Below are positions 8,464 through 15,254 of a stretch of 18,028 nt of DNA, piece after piece. The first letter of the stretch is position 1, and every line of letters starts with the position of its first letter. The stretch lies in contig CAAEFF010000113.1 in assembly GCA_900755085.1 (NCBI GenBank), forward strand, positions 1-18,028. The letters are read 5' to 3'. The position numbers were made by a program, and so were the translations under genes. The DNA is from an uncultured Streptococcus sp. GTDB lineage: Bacteria; Bacillota; Bacilli; Lactobacillales; Streptococcaceae. A model generated the notes under the pieces. The model was not told the DNA's origin. It made no database searches and was given only the letters and a program-made list of their open reading frames with translations.

Positions 8464-8520
8464 CTCCCATCATACCGAATTATCCATCTATATGCAAATT
8501 CCTTCTTAATTAGTGATTTA
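8464..8520 (-). promoter_or_regulatory. Repeated promoter module, copy 1 (before the 254-aa gene)
   Basis: On the minus strand the module reads ATCACTAATTAAGAAGGAAT, then -35 TTGCAT (8492-8497), a 17-base spacer and -10 TATGAT (8469-8474). It matches 9664-9720 almost base for base around the promoter boxes and in the 20 bases upstream, while the middle of the spacer has diverged. That pattern suggests the upstream block binds something shared. It starts right after the terminator of the upstream gene. Confidence 0.65.
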
Positions 8521-8523
8521 CTC

Positions 8524-8549
8524 CAAAAATAAAACACCCTTAGAGGGTG
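8524..8549 (-). terminator. Intrinsic terminator after the 346-aa gene
   Basis: Read on the minus strand, CACCCT and AGGGTG form a 6-bp stem with a 3-base loop, followed by TTTTATTTTT. It lies 25 bases past the stop codon at 8574 and isolates that gene from the operon starting at 8396. Confidence 0.8.
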
Positions 8550-8573
8550 ACAAATGCTAAAGAATTAAGGAAA

Positions 8574-9614
8574 TTATTTCTTTTCCAAAATTTTTAAATA
8601 GTGTGTTTTCTTGAATTGGCCACATAATATTAATACAACAAAGAAATACCACATCAAAAAACTTACAAACAACAACAGAAAGCTTCCGAAGGCAAGATAT
8701 AAGAGGGATAATCCTAAGGTGATAAGTCCAAAAACAAGAATTAGCAAATAGGTTTTCAAGCCATTTGACTTCTGTACTTGAGAATAATGCTCAGGCATTT
8801 CATAAGGAATGACATTCACTGTATATTTTTGTTTTCTGTGTTTCAATTGCCATATAGCGATAACAAGCATCAATCCAAACGATAGCACTAGTGGGATGAG
8901 TCCATGAAAGGATACTCGATCCGTTAACAGATAAATGATATAAAAAAGGATGCCACTTGGAGTAAAGATAATGGGAAATGGAATACTTTTTCCGACATAT
9001 AGTTTATTTTCTTTAGGATGATAAAATACTGTTTTTTTGAGATTCCCTTGATCTGCACCAAATTCGACCAAATCACGTAAAGGGAATTGTTGTCGATCCT
9101 TCGATGCTAACACAATCTGTTCAAAGTTCCCTTCCGTAGGCTCTTGCTCAAGAGCTCTATTTGCTTCTACTTGAGCTTGAAGATGTTCTTGATAATACTT
9201 CAGTAATTCCTTATTTTTCCGTTTAGTACCAAGGAATTTAAGTGTAATTGAACGACCAGAAGTCCCATGCCCCATGACCTTTCCTTCCACATAAATTGGA
9301 TAATTGGTGATCCCTCGCGTCGAGTCCTTTTCTCCCAACCGGACCACAATGGTTAATGGGTCTAGGCGATAGCGCTTGAAATTACGATCTACCACTATTT
9401 CTGATTTCTTAACGATTAGTCTTCCCATTGATGCAAATAGAATCCATCCAACTGTCACTAGAAGAGACAAAGTAGCTAATAAGACTTTTAGGTTTTCAAA
9501 AAAATTATCTACAAGCAGCAATTGGATGACAGAGATGAGCATTGACACTGCAAAAAAGATCAAAAAATACAGTGAACTTCTCGAGTAAATATAAAATTTA
9601 CGTGGTTGTTTCAT
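8574..9614 (-). CDS. Polytopic membrane protein of unknown function (346 aa)
   Basis: Two N-terminal helices (about 13-34 and 40-62) precede a soluble domain of about 140 residues with beta-rich stretches (for example VVDRNFKRYRLDPLTIVVRL, and a GTSGRSITLKFLG turn) and a Gln/Glu-rich helix. Another helix pair (about 212-230 and 238-256) and a final pair (about 288-310 and 313-333) follow. There is no recognisable catalytic motif and I know no family for it. The ATG at 9614 has only a distant ribosome site (GAGG about 13 bases upstream). It is transcribed alone: its own terminator follows and two stacked promoters precede it. The shared promoter module ties its regulation to the neighbouring 254-aa operon, so the proteins may act together. 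Composition is AT-rich like the rest of the island. Confidence 0.7.
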   Translation of the reverse strand: MKQPRKFYIYSRSSLYFLIFFAVSMLISVIQLLLVDNFFENLKVLLATLSLLVTVGWILFASMGRLIVKKSEIVVDRNFKRYRLDPLTIVVRLGEKDSTRGITNYPIYVEGKVMGHGTSGRSITLKFLGTKRKNKELLKYYQEHLQAQVEANRALEQEPTEGNFEQIVLASKDRQQFPLRDLVEFGADQGNLKKTVFYHPKENKLYVGKSIPFPIIFTPSGILFYIIYLLTDRVSFHGLIPLVLSFGLMLVIAIWQLKHRKQKYTVNVIPYEMPEHYSQVQKSNGLKTYLLILVFGLITLGLSLLYLAFGSFLLLFVSFLMWYFFVVLILCGQFKKTHYLKILEKK

Positions 9615-9663
9615 TTATGACTTTCTTCCTCTTTAAAAAATCTATTTCACAGCTATAAAAGCA

Positions 9664-9720
9664 CTTTCCATCATACCCGATTTGATTCCTATATGCAAAT
9701 TCCTTTTTAACTAGTGATAT
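9664..9720 (-). promoter_or_regulatory. Repeated promoter module, copy 2 (before the 346-aa gene)
   Basis: On the minus strand the module reads ATCACTAGTTAAAAAGGAAT, -35 TTGCAT (9693-9698), a 17-base spacer, then -10 TATGAT (9670-9675). It is the counterpart of 8464-8520, 1200 bases away and in the same orientation. Similarity fades just after TATGATGG. Confidence 0.65.
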
Positions 9721-9725
9721 CAAGC

Positions 9726-9754
9726 ATTATCGATTTTGAAACCTCTTTAGTCAA
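9726..9754 (-). promoter_or_regulatory. Upstream tandem promoter for the 346-aa gene
   Basis: On the minus strand, -35 TTGACT (9749-9754), a 17-base spacer and -10 GATAAT (9726-9731). A start here would fall at the upstream edge of the repeated module, so the second promoter would lie within this transcript. The 254-aa gene has no equivalent. Confidence 0.5.
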
Positions 9755-9773
9755 TAGAGATTTCCGTCTAAAT

Positions 9774-9802
9774 TTGAAACTATCGCAAAATTAAGGTACA
9801 AT
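9774..9802 (+). promoter_or_regulatory. slrA promoter
   Basis: -35 TTGAAA (9774-9779), a 17-base spacer and -10 TACAAT (9797-9802) give a standard vegetative promoter. The slrA start follows about 32 bases later behind GGAAAGGAAG. Confidence 0.75.
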
Positions 9803-9834
9803 AGAGAAAGACAACTATGTTGGAAAGGAAGAAT

Positions 9835-10680
9835 ATGAAAAAATTAATCGCACTACTATTATTTTCCGGCTTGGCTTTGACAGCTTGTTCGTCTAATAAG
9901 ACTGACGCTAACTCTTCAAGTTCAAGCAAAGAAAAGACAGAGCAGACAGCAACTTCTAGCTCTAGTGAAAAAGATCAAAAGAAAATTGAAGAAGAACAAA
10001 AGAAATTAGAACAACTGCGCAAAGATTTTAACGATGCCATGACCAATGAAAATGCTGTCTTCCCACAGCTCTCAAATGAAGTGGCTGAAGACGAAGCAGA
10101 GGTTAAAATCACGACAACTGAAGGCGACATCACTGTGAAGCTCTTCCCTAAATATGCCCCACTTGCAGTTGAAAACTTCTTGACCCACGCAAAAGAAGGC
10201 TACTACAATGGCTTACTTTTCCACCGTGTCATTAACAACTTTATGATCCAAACTGGGGATCCTAAGGGAGATGGTACTGGTGGCGAATCCATCTGGAAGG
10301 GCAAAGACAAATCCAAAGATTCAGGTACTGGTTTTGAGAATGAGTATTCTCCATACCTTTACAACCTTCGTGGAGCCCTTGCCATGGCCAATTCTGGTCC
10401 AAATACCAATGGTAGTCAATTCTATATTAACCAAAATAAGGAAGATATTTCTAGCAAGCTCCCAACTGACCGCTTCCCAGCTAAGATCATCGACGCTTAT
10501 AAAAATGGTGGAAATCCAACCCTCGATGGTGGTAACTACACTGTCTTTGGCCAAGTGATCGATGGCATGGATGTGGTCGATAAAATCGCCTCTGCCGAAA
10601 CCGATGATAAGGACAAACCAAAAACAGACATCAAGATTGAAAAAATCGAGATCTTAAAAGACTATAATTTCAAAAAATAA
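9835..10680 (+). CDS. slrA: Cyclophilin-type peptidyl-prolyl isomerase lipoprotein SlrA
   Basis: This 281-residue surface lipoprotein catalyses prolyl cis-trans isomerisation of exported proteins. The lipoprotein signal peptide ends in LTAC with lipidated Cys18. A Ser-rich, then Lys/Glu-rich helical spacer (about 20-70) leads to a cyclophilin domain (about 88-275). Active-site landmarks are FHR (Arg121), NNFMIQTGD (126-132), ALAMAN (171-176) and SQF (about 184-186). The usual His before VFG is replaced (GNYTVFG). I start it at 9835 because AAGGAAG lies at the proper distance and the lysine-led signal peptide begins there; an ATG at 9817 would add six residues before the signal and has a poor site. 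The position next to an ABC-F gene matches my recollection of pneumococcal slrA. A single-gene unit with its own promoter and terminator is likely. Confidence 0.9.
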   Translation: MKKLIALLLFSGLALTACSSNKTDANSSSSSKEKTEQTATSSSSEKDQKKIEEEQKKLEQLRKDFNDAMTNENAVFPQLSNEVAEDEAEVKITTTEGDITVKLFPKYAPLAVENFLTHAKEGYYNGLLFHRVINNFMIQTGDPKGDGTGGESIWKGKDKSKDSGTGFENEYSPYLYNLRGALAMANSGPNTNGSQFYINQNKEDISSKLPTDRFPAKIIDAYKNGGNPTLDGGNYTVFGQVIDGMDVVDKIASAETDDKDKPKTDIKIEKIEILKDYNFKK

Positions 10681-10682
10681 TG

Positions 10683-10709
10683 AAAAGAGAACCGCGCGGT
10701 TCTCTTTTT
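10683..10709 (+). terminator. slrA intrinsic terminator (twin of 10975-11001)
   Basis: The 26 bases at 10683-10708 are a perfect palindrome (AAAAGAGAACCGC and its complement), with U-tract TTTTT on the + strand. It starts two bases after the slrA stop. A near-identical hairpin occurs 292 bases downstream. Confidence 0.9.
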
Positions 10710-10772
10710 AAGATATTGATAAAATATTTTACATAAAATTACCTAATAGATTCATTGGTACATAAAATCAAT

Positions 10773-10778
10773 TATAAT
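10773..10778 (+). promoter_or_regulatory. Possible -10 box before structured element copy 1
   Basis: A perfect TATAAT lies in the very AT-rich stretch 10710-10800, about 22 bases before the element begins. The -35 region is poor (TTCATT at 16 bases spacing). In sequence this AT-rich, a TATAAT can arise by chance, so this is weak support for independent transcription. Confidence 0.35.
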
Positions 10779-10799
10779 TATTTAAAACATTCATCTACT

Positions 10800-10961
10800 G
10801 AAACTTTCCGCTGTGAGAAAAGTGCCTGAAACAATACAGTTTCAGGCACACGGAATTATTGAGACCATAGGCTCAATAATTAGTCATGGAACTTCCTGGA
10901 TTGCTGAAATCATCCACTGGATAATTTCACCTAACCTCCGTACTCACCTAAGGAAAGTTTC
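10800..10961 (+). ncRNA. Structured element copy 1, probable small RNA of an unrecognised family
   Basis: Non-coding. P1 pairs GAAACTTTCC (10800-10809) with GGAAAGTTTC (10952-10961), then GTGAG (10813-10817) with CTCAC (10943-10947). P2 is an 11-bp perfect hairpin (10822-10832/10839-10849, loop AATACA). ACGGA just after P2 can pair with TCCGT (10937-10941). P3 is a 10-bp perfect hairpin (10854-10863/10872-10881, loop ACCATAGG). P4 is a bulged hairpin (10905-10929, loop ACT). Invariant linkers shared with copy 2 are GTGAGAAAAG, CGGAATT, AGTC, TGGAACTT and TCCGTACTCACCTAAGGAAA. Stem bases covary with copy 2 and G-U wobbles support this strand. A terminator begins 13 bases after the element. I match it to no RNA family I know; a small non-autonomous mobile element is the main alternative. 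Confidence 0.65.
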
Positions 10962-10974
10962 TAAGAAGAATCTG

Positions 10975-11001
10975 AAAAGAGAACCATGCGGTTCTCTTTT
11001 T
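10975..11001. terminator. Terminator hairpin, twin of the slrA terminator
   Basis: AAAAGAGAACC and GGTTCTCTTTT enclose ATGC, with TTTTT on the + side and TTTTCAG on the minus side. It differs from 10683-10709 only in the two loop bases CG to AT. It can end a + strand transcript of the structured element and also the minus-strand ABC-F gene, whose stop is five bases away. Confidence 0.8.
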
Positions 11002-11005
11002 GTCT

Positions 11006-12547
11006 TTACGTCAATTCATTAAAGTCCCAGATTTGGTCCATCCAGCCTTCATAGAAGTCTGGCTCGTGGCAAACCATGAGGATCGATCCCTTGTACTCTT
11101 TCAGAGCCCGTTTCAATTCTTCTTTTGCATCCACATCCAAGTGGTTGGTCGGTTCGTCCAGTACCAAGACATTGTTTTCACGGTTCATCAAGAGACAGAA
11201 GCGTACCTTGGCTTGCTCCCCACCGGATAGCACCTGAATTTGGCTCTCAATATGCTTGGTGGTCAAACCACAGCGGGCAAGAGCTGCACGGACTTCTGCT
11301 TGGTTGAGAGCTGGAAAGGCATTCCAGACTGCCTCAAGCGGTGTCTGACGATTGCCCCCTTCGACCTCTTGCTCAAAGTAGCCAAGTTCGAGGTAATCTC
11401 CCCGCTCTACTTCTCCAGCAATCGGTGGGATGATTCCTAGCAAGCTCTTCAAGAGAGTGGTTTTCCCGATCCCGTTAGCTCCGATGATGGCTACCTTTTG
11501 ATTGCGTTCAAACGTTAGGTTCAAAGGCTTAGTCAAAGGACGATCATACCCGATTTGAAGATCCTTAGCCTGGAAGATAAAGCGACCAGGAGTCCGGGCA
11601 TTTTTAAATTCAAAGGATGGCTTTGGTTTCTCGCTTTGCAACTCAATGAGTTCCATCTTGTCCAGCTTCTTCTGACGAGACATGGCCATATTCCGTGTAG
11701 CCACACGCGCCTTATTGCGGGCTACGAAATCTTTCAAATCAGCAATCTCTTTTTGCTGGCGCTCATAAGCCGCTTCCAATTGCGATTTCTTCATTTCATA
11801 GACTTCAAGGAATTGGTAGTAATCTCCTGAATAGCGGGTTAACTGCTGATTTTCCACATGGTAGACGATATTGATTACATCGTTCAAGAAAGGAATATCG
11901 TGGGAAATGAGGACAAAGGCATTTTCATAATTTTGCAAATAGCGCTTAAGCCAATCGATGTGCTCTGCATCCAAGTAGTTGGTTGGCTCGTCTAGTAGCA
12001 AGATATCTGGTTTTTCTAGCAAGAGTTTGGCCAAGAGGACCTTGGTCCGTTGCCCACCTGACAAGGAAGTCACATCCGTATCCATGCCAAAGTCCATAAC
12101 CCCAAGAGCACGCGCCACTTCATCGATCTTGGCATCCAAGGTATAAAAATCCCGACTTTCTAGACGCTCTTGGAGTTCCCCGACCTCTTCCATCAGAGCA
12201 TCGACATCAGCTCCCTCTTCCGCCATGGCCATATAGAGGTCATTGATGCGAGCTTCAGCTGTGAACAACTCATCAAAAGCTGTCCGTAAGACATCGCGAA
12301 CAGTTTGTCCTTCTTCTAAGACCGAATGCTGATCTAGGTAGCCTGCCGTCACATACTTAGACCACTCCACCTTTCCTTCGTCAGGTTGCATCTTACCAGT
12401 CACGATGCTCATGAAGGTCGATTTCCCCTCACCATTGGCCCCGACAAGACCGATATGCTCTCCTTTTAGCAAACGGAAGGACACATCCTCAAAAATCGCC
12501 CGGTCCCCAAAACCGTGACTCAAATTTTTCACTTCTAAAATACTCAT
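11006..12547 (-). CDS. ABC-F family ATPase (YbiT/YkpA-like)
   Basis: The 513-residue protein has two ATP-binding cassettes on one chain and no membrane helices, so it is an ABC-F protein working on the ribosome rather than a transporter. Cassette 1 has Walker A GANGEGKST (36-44), signature LSGGQ (162-166) and LDEPTNYLD (185-193). A charged helical linker (about 245-315, KKSQLEAAYERQQKEIADL) corresponds to the P-site tRNA interaction motif. Cassette 2 has GANGIGKTT (356-364), LSGGE (440-444), LDEPTNHLD (463-471) and switch His in VCHEPDF. The length and linker fit the housekeeping YbiT/YkpA type better than the antibiotic-resistance types, though resistance cannot be excluded from sequence. 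It has its own promoter (12581-12589) and is convergent with slrA, with the structured element between. Confidence 0.92.
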   Translation of the reverse strand: MSILEVKNLSHGFGDRAIFEDVSFRLLKGEHIGLVGANGEGKSTFMSIVTGKMQPDEGKVEWSKYVTAGYLDQHSVLEEGQTVRDVLRTAFDELFTAEARINDLYMAMAEEGADVDALMEEVGELQERLESRDFYTLDAKIDEVARALGVMDFGMDTDVTSLSGGQRTKVLLAKLLLEKPDILLLDEPTNYLDAEHIDWLKRYLQNYENAFVLISHDIPFLNDVINIVYHVENQQLTRYSGDYYQFLEVYEMKKSQLEAAYERQQKEIADLKDFVARNKARVATRNMAMSRQKKLDKMELIELQSEKPKPSFEFKNARTPGRFIFQAKDLQIGYDRPLTKPLNLTFERNQKVAIIGANGIGKTTLLKSLLGIIPPIAGEVERGDYLELGYFEQEVEGGNRQTPLEAVWNAFPALNQAEVRAALARCGLTTKHIESQIQVLSGGEQAKVRFCLLMNRENNVLVLDEPTNHLDVDAKEELKRALKEYKGSILMVCHEPDFYEGWMDQIWDFNELT

Positions 12548-12580
12548 GCTTGACTCTCTTTCATTGATTTCACTCGTATG

Positions 12581-12589
12581 ATTATATCA
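12581..12589 (-). promoter_or_regulatory. ABC-F gene promoter (extended -10)
   Basis: TGA-TATAAT on the minus strand, with a weak TTTTCA 17 bases upstream. It lies about 33 bases before the ATG, downstream of the preceding operon's terminator. Confidence 0.65.
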
Positions 12590-12600
12590 TCTTCACTGCA

Positions 12601-12628
12601 AAATGAAAAGGGAGCCCAACTCCCTTTT
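12601..12628 (-). terminator. Terminator of the tmk-to-arsC-like operon
   Basis: Read on the minus strand, AAAAGGGAG and CTCCCTTTT form a 9-bp stem with loop TTGGG, followed by CATTTTG. It starts a few bases after the last stop codon of the operon at 12632. The T-tract is short beyond the stem, but the stem itself ends in four Ts. Confidence 0.8.
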
Positions 12629-12631
12629 CTT

Positions 12632-12994
12632 TTACAAATCCAAGTCTGCGTAGGGTTTCCGGTAGCCCACTTGAACCACTTTTCCGTCTTTGACAAGTAG
12701 GGGGCGCTTGATCAGCATACCGTCTGAAGCAAGGAGATCCGCTGCTTCTTTCACTGTCAGTTGATCCACCTTATCTTTCAAGCCGAGTTCCCGGTATTTC
12801 ATCCCGCTGGTATTAAAGAAAGACTTGATTGGTAGGCCAGATGCTGTTATCCAGTCTTTCAATTCTTTGCTAGTAGGTGTTTCGGTTACAATATTTTGGC
12901 TCTGAAACTCACATTGGAGACCGTCCAATTCTGATTTAGCCTTTCGACAAGTCGAACATTTTGGATATTCAATAAAGGTATACATCGATTTCAT
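12632..12994 (-). CDS. ArsC/Spx-family (YffB-like) thioredoxin-fold protein
   Basis: The 120-residue protein has the ArsC thioredoxin fold with a CxxC pair at Cys13 and Cys16 (YPKCSTCRKA) and the conserved KRP at 96-98 (LIKRPLLV). The family includes arsenate reductases, the Spx/MgsR regulators that bind RNA polymerase, and YffB-like proteins of unclear role. Sequence alone does not separate them, but Lys-Arg-Pro and the lack of arsenic-resistance neighbours make true arsenate reduction unlikely. It is the last gene of the operon, and its start overlaps the ogt stop by four bases (ATGA), implying translational coupling. A second ATG three codons in is possible. Confidence 0.85.
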   Translation of the reverse strand: MKSMYTFIEYPKCSTCRKAKSELDGLQCEFQSQNIVTETPTSKELKDWITASGLPIKSFFNTSGMKYRELGLKDKVDQLTVKEAADLLASDGMLIKRPLLVKDGKVVQVGYRKPYADLDL

Positions 12995-13482
12995 TTCTCC
13001 TTCCAGGTAATTCCTTCGTGTTGTAAGAGCCAGCGTTTACGATCGAGTCCAGACGCATAGCCTGTCAATTCTCCATTTTTTCCCATCACGCGGTGACAAG
13101 GGACTAGAATTGTCAAGGGATTGCGCCCAACAGCTTGTCCTACGGCCTGGGCTGAACCACAAGAAAGATCCTGGGCAAGCTGGCCATAGGTCTTGGTCTC
13201 ACCATAGGGGATCTCTCGCAACAACTGCCATACCCGCTCTTGAAAGGCTGTTCCTTTTGGCGCTAATGGAAAGCTGATGGGAATTGGATCTCCCGCAAAA
13301 TAATGGTCCAACCACTCCTTCACCTTCTCATGGTAGGGATGGAACTGCTCCAGCGCCCCAAAAGGATCAGGCGCATCTTCTTTCGAATCATAAAAATCAA
13401 GCTCAACAAGGCCTTCCTTACTGACAATGATCGAAAGAAGTCCCATAGGGCTCTCATAGAATTGTTTAAGATAGAGTGTCAT
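12991..13482 (-). CDS. ogt: Methylated-DNA--protein-cysteine methyltransferase
   Basis: This suicide repair enzyme moves the alkyl group from O6-alkylguanine to its own cysteine. The acceptor is Cys129 in VPCHRV, followed by the GYASGLDRKRWLL segment. The DNA-binding helix region (IPYGETKTYGQLA, about 91-103) precedes it. A short N-terminal ribonuclease-H-like domain (about 1-75) is present, and the 163-residue length matches Ogt-type proteins without an Ada regulatory domain. It overlaps the upstream GNAT gene by 17 bases and the downstream gene by four. All key residues are intact. Confidence 0.93.
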   Translation of the reverse strand: MTLYLKQFYESPMGLLSIIVSKEGLVELDFYDSKEDAPDPFGALEQFHPYHEKVKEWLDHYFAGDPIPISFPLAPKGTAFQERVWQLLREIPYGETKTYGQLAQDLSCGSAQAVGQAVGRNPLTILVPCHRVMGKNGELTGYASGLDRKRWLLQHEGITWKEK

Positions 13483-14047
13483 TGTAAGCCGCTTCTGCTC
13501 TTTGGTCCCAGCGGTCCTCTTCTGAGACCACTTGGAACAAACTGGTTTCTGCTTTTCGTTTGATCTTTTGATAAGCTAGACGGACGCCATCAATTGGGAC
13601 CTTTCCACAATAATGGTAGCCTAATTTTTCAAGCAAATGTTGCATGACCAGATTATCTGGGTGGGTATCGCAACGGAAATCAGGCCCTTTTTCTCCTTCG
13701 ATTAAACCTTGAAGGAAGGTCTGAGCCACACCTTTGCCAGCAGCTTCTTTAGCTACAGCGACACGATGAAAGGTAACATACATATAGTTATCATGCTCCC
13801 ACTTACCATCGTAAATCTCATTATAGGCCGCTTCGTTGCCCTTGTGAACCGCTGCATAGGCGACAACTTCCTGATCTTCAACGGCTACATAGCCACGACT
13901 TTCTAGTATATCCTCAAAAATGATCTCTTCATCTGGATAACCATCCTGCCACTGGTCAATCTGTCTTTGAGCCAGGCTTTCCTTAGCATCTTGGATGATT
14001 TCCATAATTCGCTGGATCTCATTGGGATAAGCCATTCTAATTTCCAT
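13466..14047 (-). CDS. GNAT-family N-acetyltransferase
   Basis: The 193-residue protein has a GNAT core. YVAVEDQEVVAYAAV provides the middle strands, FHRVAVAKEAAGKGVAQTFL (about 114-133) is the acetyl-CoA motif with its GKG turn, and the DTHPDNLVMQHLLEKLGYHYCG stretch is the C-terminal motif typical of the family. The acceptor substrate cannot be predicted. The C-terminus runs about 25 residues past the domain with charged, aromatic sequence. The ATG at 14047 follows a GGAAG/CAGG-type site; an ATG four codons in is also plausible. It lies 17 bases after rsmI and overlaps ogt, so it is an interior operon gene. Confidence 0.85.
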   Translation of the reverse strand: MEIRMAYPNEIQRIMEIIQDAKESLAQRQIDQWQDGYPDEEIIFEDILESRGYVAVEDQEVVAYAAVHKGNEAAYNEIYDGKWEHDNYMYVTFHRVAVAKEAAGKGVAQTFLQGLIEGEKGPDFRCDTHPDNLVMQHLLEKLGYHYCGKVPIDGVRLAYQKIKRKAETSLFQVVSEEDRWDQRAEAAYNDTLS

Positions 14048-14064
14048 CCTGCTTCCAACCTTTC

Positions 14065-14922
14065 CTACTCTTGATGGTAACGAGCATAAAGCTCACTCTT
14101 TTGCATGCCGTATTGTTTGGCGACCTGTTTGATTGCTTGATTTTTCTTCATGCCCTCTTGGACCAAGGTGTCGATCTCTTGAATCAAGTCGACCTCTTCT
14201 AGGTCTAGCTCTTCTTCCTTGGCTCCTTCGACGATCAAGAGACACTCCCCTTTGAGGGGATTTTCTTCAAGAAATGCGACTAACTCAGAAATACTGCCAC
14301 GAGTATATTCCTCGTAGATCTTGGTCAATTCACGAACCAGGACGACCGAACGATCCCCATAGACAGCCAACATATTCTCTAAGGTCGCCTTCACCCGATG
14401 GGGCGACTCATAAAAGATCTGCGTCTCAGGATAGGCCACTTTTTCTTGGAAAAAAGCCTTTTGTTGCCCCTCTTTGCGAGGCAGAAATCCATAAAAAATA
14501 TGAGGTTGAGGGGCTAGGCCACTGGCAATCAAACCCGTTATACCTGCACTAGGACCAGGCACAGCTACGACAGGAATCTCGCGTTCAATCGCTGCCTTGA
14601 CCAAATCATGACCAGGGTCAGAGATACTAGGGAGTCCTGCATCTGAGACTTGCGCCACATCCTTTCCGGATTCTAAATGGGCGATCAAATCTGGAATTTT
14701 CTCCATGGCATTATGCTCATGAAAGCTAGTCTGGGGTGTCGCAATCTCAAAATGCTTGAGCAAGAGGCCTGTATTTCTAGTATCCTCAGCTGCAATCAAG
14801 TCCACATCCTTTAAGGTCTGGACCATGCGGTAACTCATATCCTCCCGGTTACCGATCGGTGTTGGAACCAGGTAAAGCACCCCAGTTTTCTTTTCCCCTT
14901 TAAAACTTCGTTGGATCTGCAT
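14065..14922 (-). CDS. rsmI: 16S rRNA (cytidine-1402 2'-O) methyltransferase RsmI
   Basis: This SAM-dependent enzyme of the tetrapyrrole-methylase fold methylates the ribose of C1402 in the 30S decoding centre. Diagnostic stretches are LVPTPIGN (18-25), AEDTRNT (45-51), SDAGLPSISDPG (93-104) and VPGPSAG (121-127). The 285-residue length is usual. The C-terminal winged-helix-like part (about 235-285) is present. AGGGAG lies five bases before the ATG and inside the end of yabA, with a 2-base gap, so the two genes are closely coupled. The yabA-rsmI neighbourhood is conserved in Firmicutes. Confidence 0.96.
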   Translation of the reverse strand: MQIQRSFKGEKKTGVLYLVPTPIGNREDMSYRMVQTLKDVDLIAAEDTRNTGLLLKHFEIATPQTSFHEHNAMEKIPDLIAHLESGKDVAQVSDAGLPSISDPGHDLVKAAIEREIPVVAVPGPSAGITGLIASGLAPQPHIFYGFLPRKEGQQKAFFQEKVAYPETQIFYESPHRVKATLENMLAVYGDRSVVLVRELTKIYEEYTRGSISELVAFLEENPLKGECLLIVEGAKEEELDLEEVDLIQEIDTLVQEGMKKNQAIKQVAKQYGMQKSELYARYHQE

Positions 14923-14924
14923 GT

Positions 14925-15245
14925 TTACTCCCTAAATAACAACTCGTCACAAAACATACACTCTTCATCGTTCTCACGGCGTTGACCGTAGGAATAAGTG
15001 CAGATATGAAAACCGTCATTGTAAATACGTTGCAAATTTTCACGACCATGGTGTTGGGACTTTGCGGATGAAGTCTTCTCAACTTCCCCCAAACGCTCTC
15101 TCAATTTATCATTTTCTAAGCGAAGAGCTGTATTTTCTTCGATGACTTGTTTCAAATTTTTCTTGATGGCTTCGACTTCAGCCAAGGTGACCAGCAAATT
15201 CTGTGAAAAGCCGTCTAAAGCATCAAATAATTCTTTTTTATTCAT
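14925..15245 (-). CDS. yabA: Replication initiation control protein YabA
   Basis: YabA restrains chromosome replication by binding DnaA and the DnaN clamp. The 106-residue protein has an N-terminal leucine-zipper helix (about 5-55) that forms the tetramer stalk, a short hydrophilic hinge (about 56-70) and a C-terminal zinc-binding domain. The zinc ligands are His80, Cys82, Cys96 and Cys99 (HIC...CMFC). AAGGAG stands five bases before the ATG. It lies between holB and rsmI. In B. subtilis ricT (yaaT) separates holB from yabA; here they are nine bases apart. Confidence 0.95.
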   Translation of the reverse strand: MNKKELFDALDGFSQNLLVTLAEVEAIKKNLKQVIEENTALRLENDKLRERLGEVEKTSSAKSQHHGRENLQRIYNDGFHICTYSYGQRRENDEECMFCDELLFRE

Positions 15246-15254
15246 TCTGTCTCC

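Noticed and set aside
10800..10961. BOX or RUP repeat of Streptococcus
   Set aside because: Neither the boxA/B/C sequences nor the RUP ends, as far as I recall them, are present in either copy.
10813..11022. 69-codon open frame on the + strand
   Set aside because: It runs through the hairpins of structured element copy 1 and the terminator, has no ribosome site, and base changes between copies follow pairing rather than codons.
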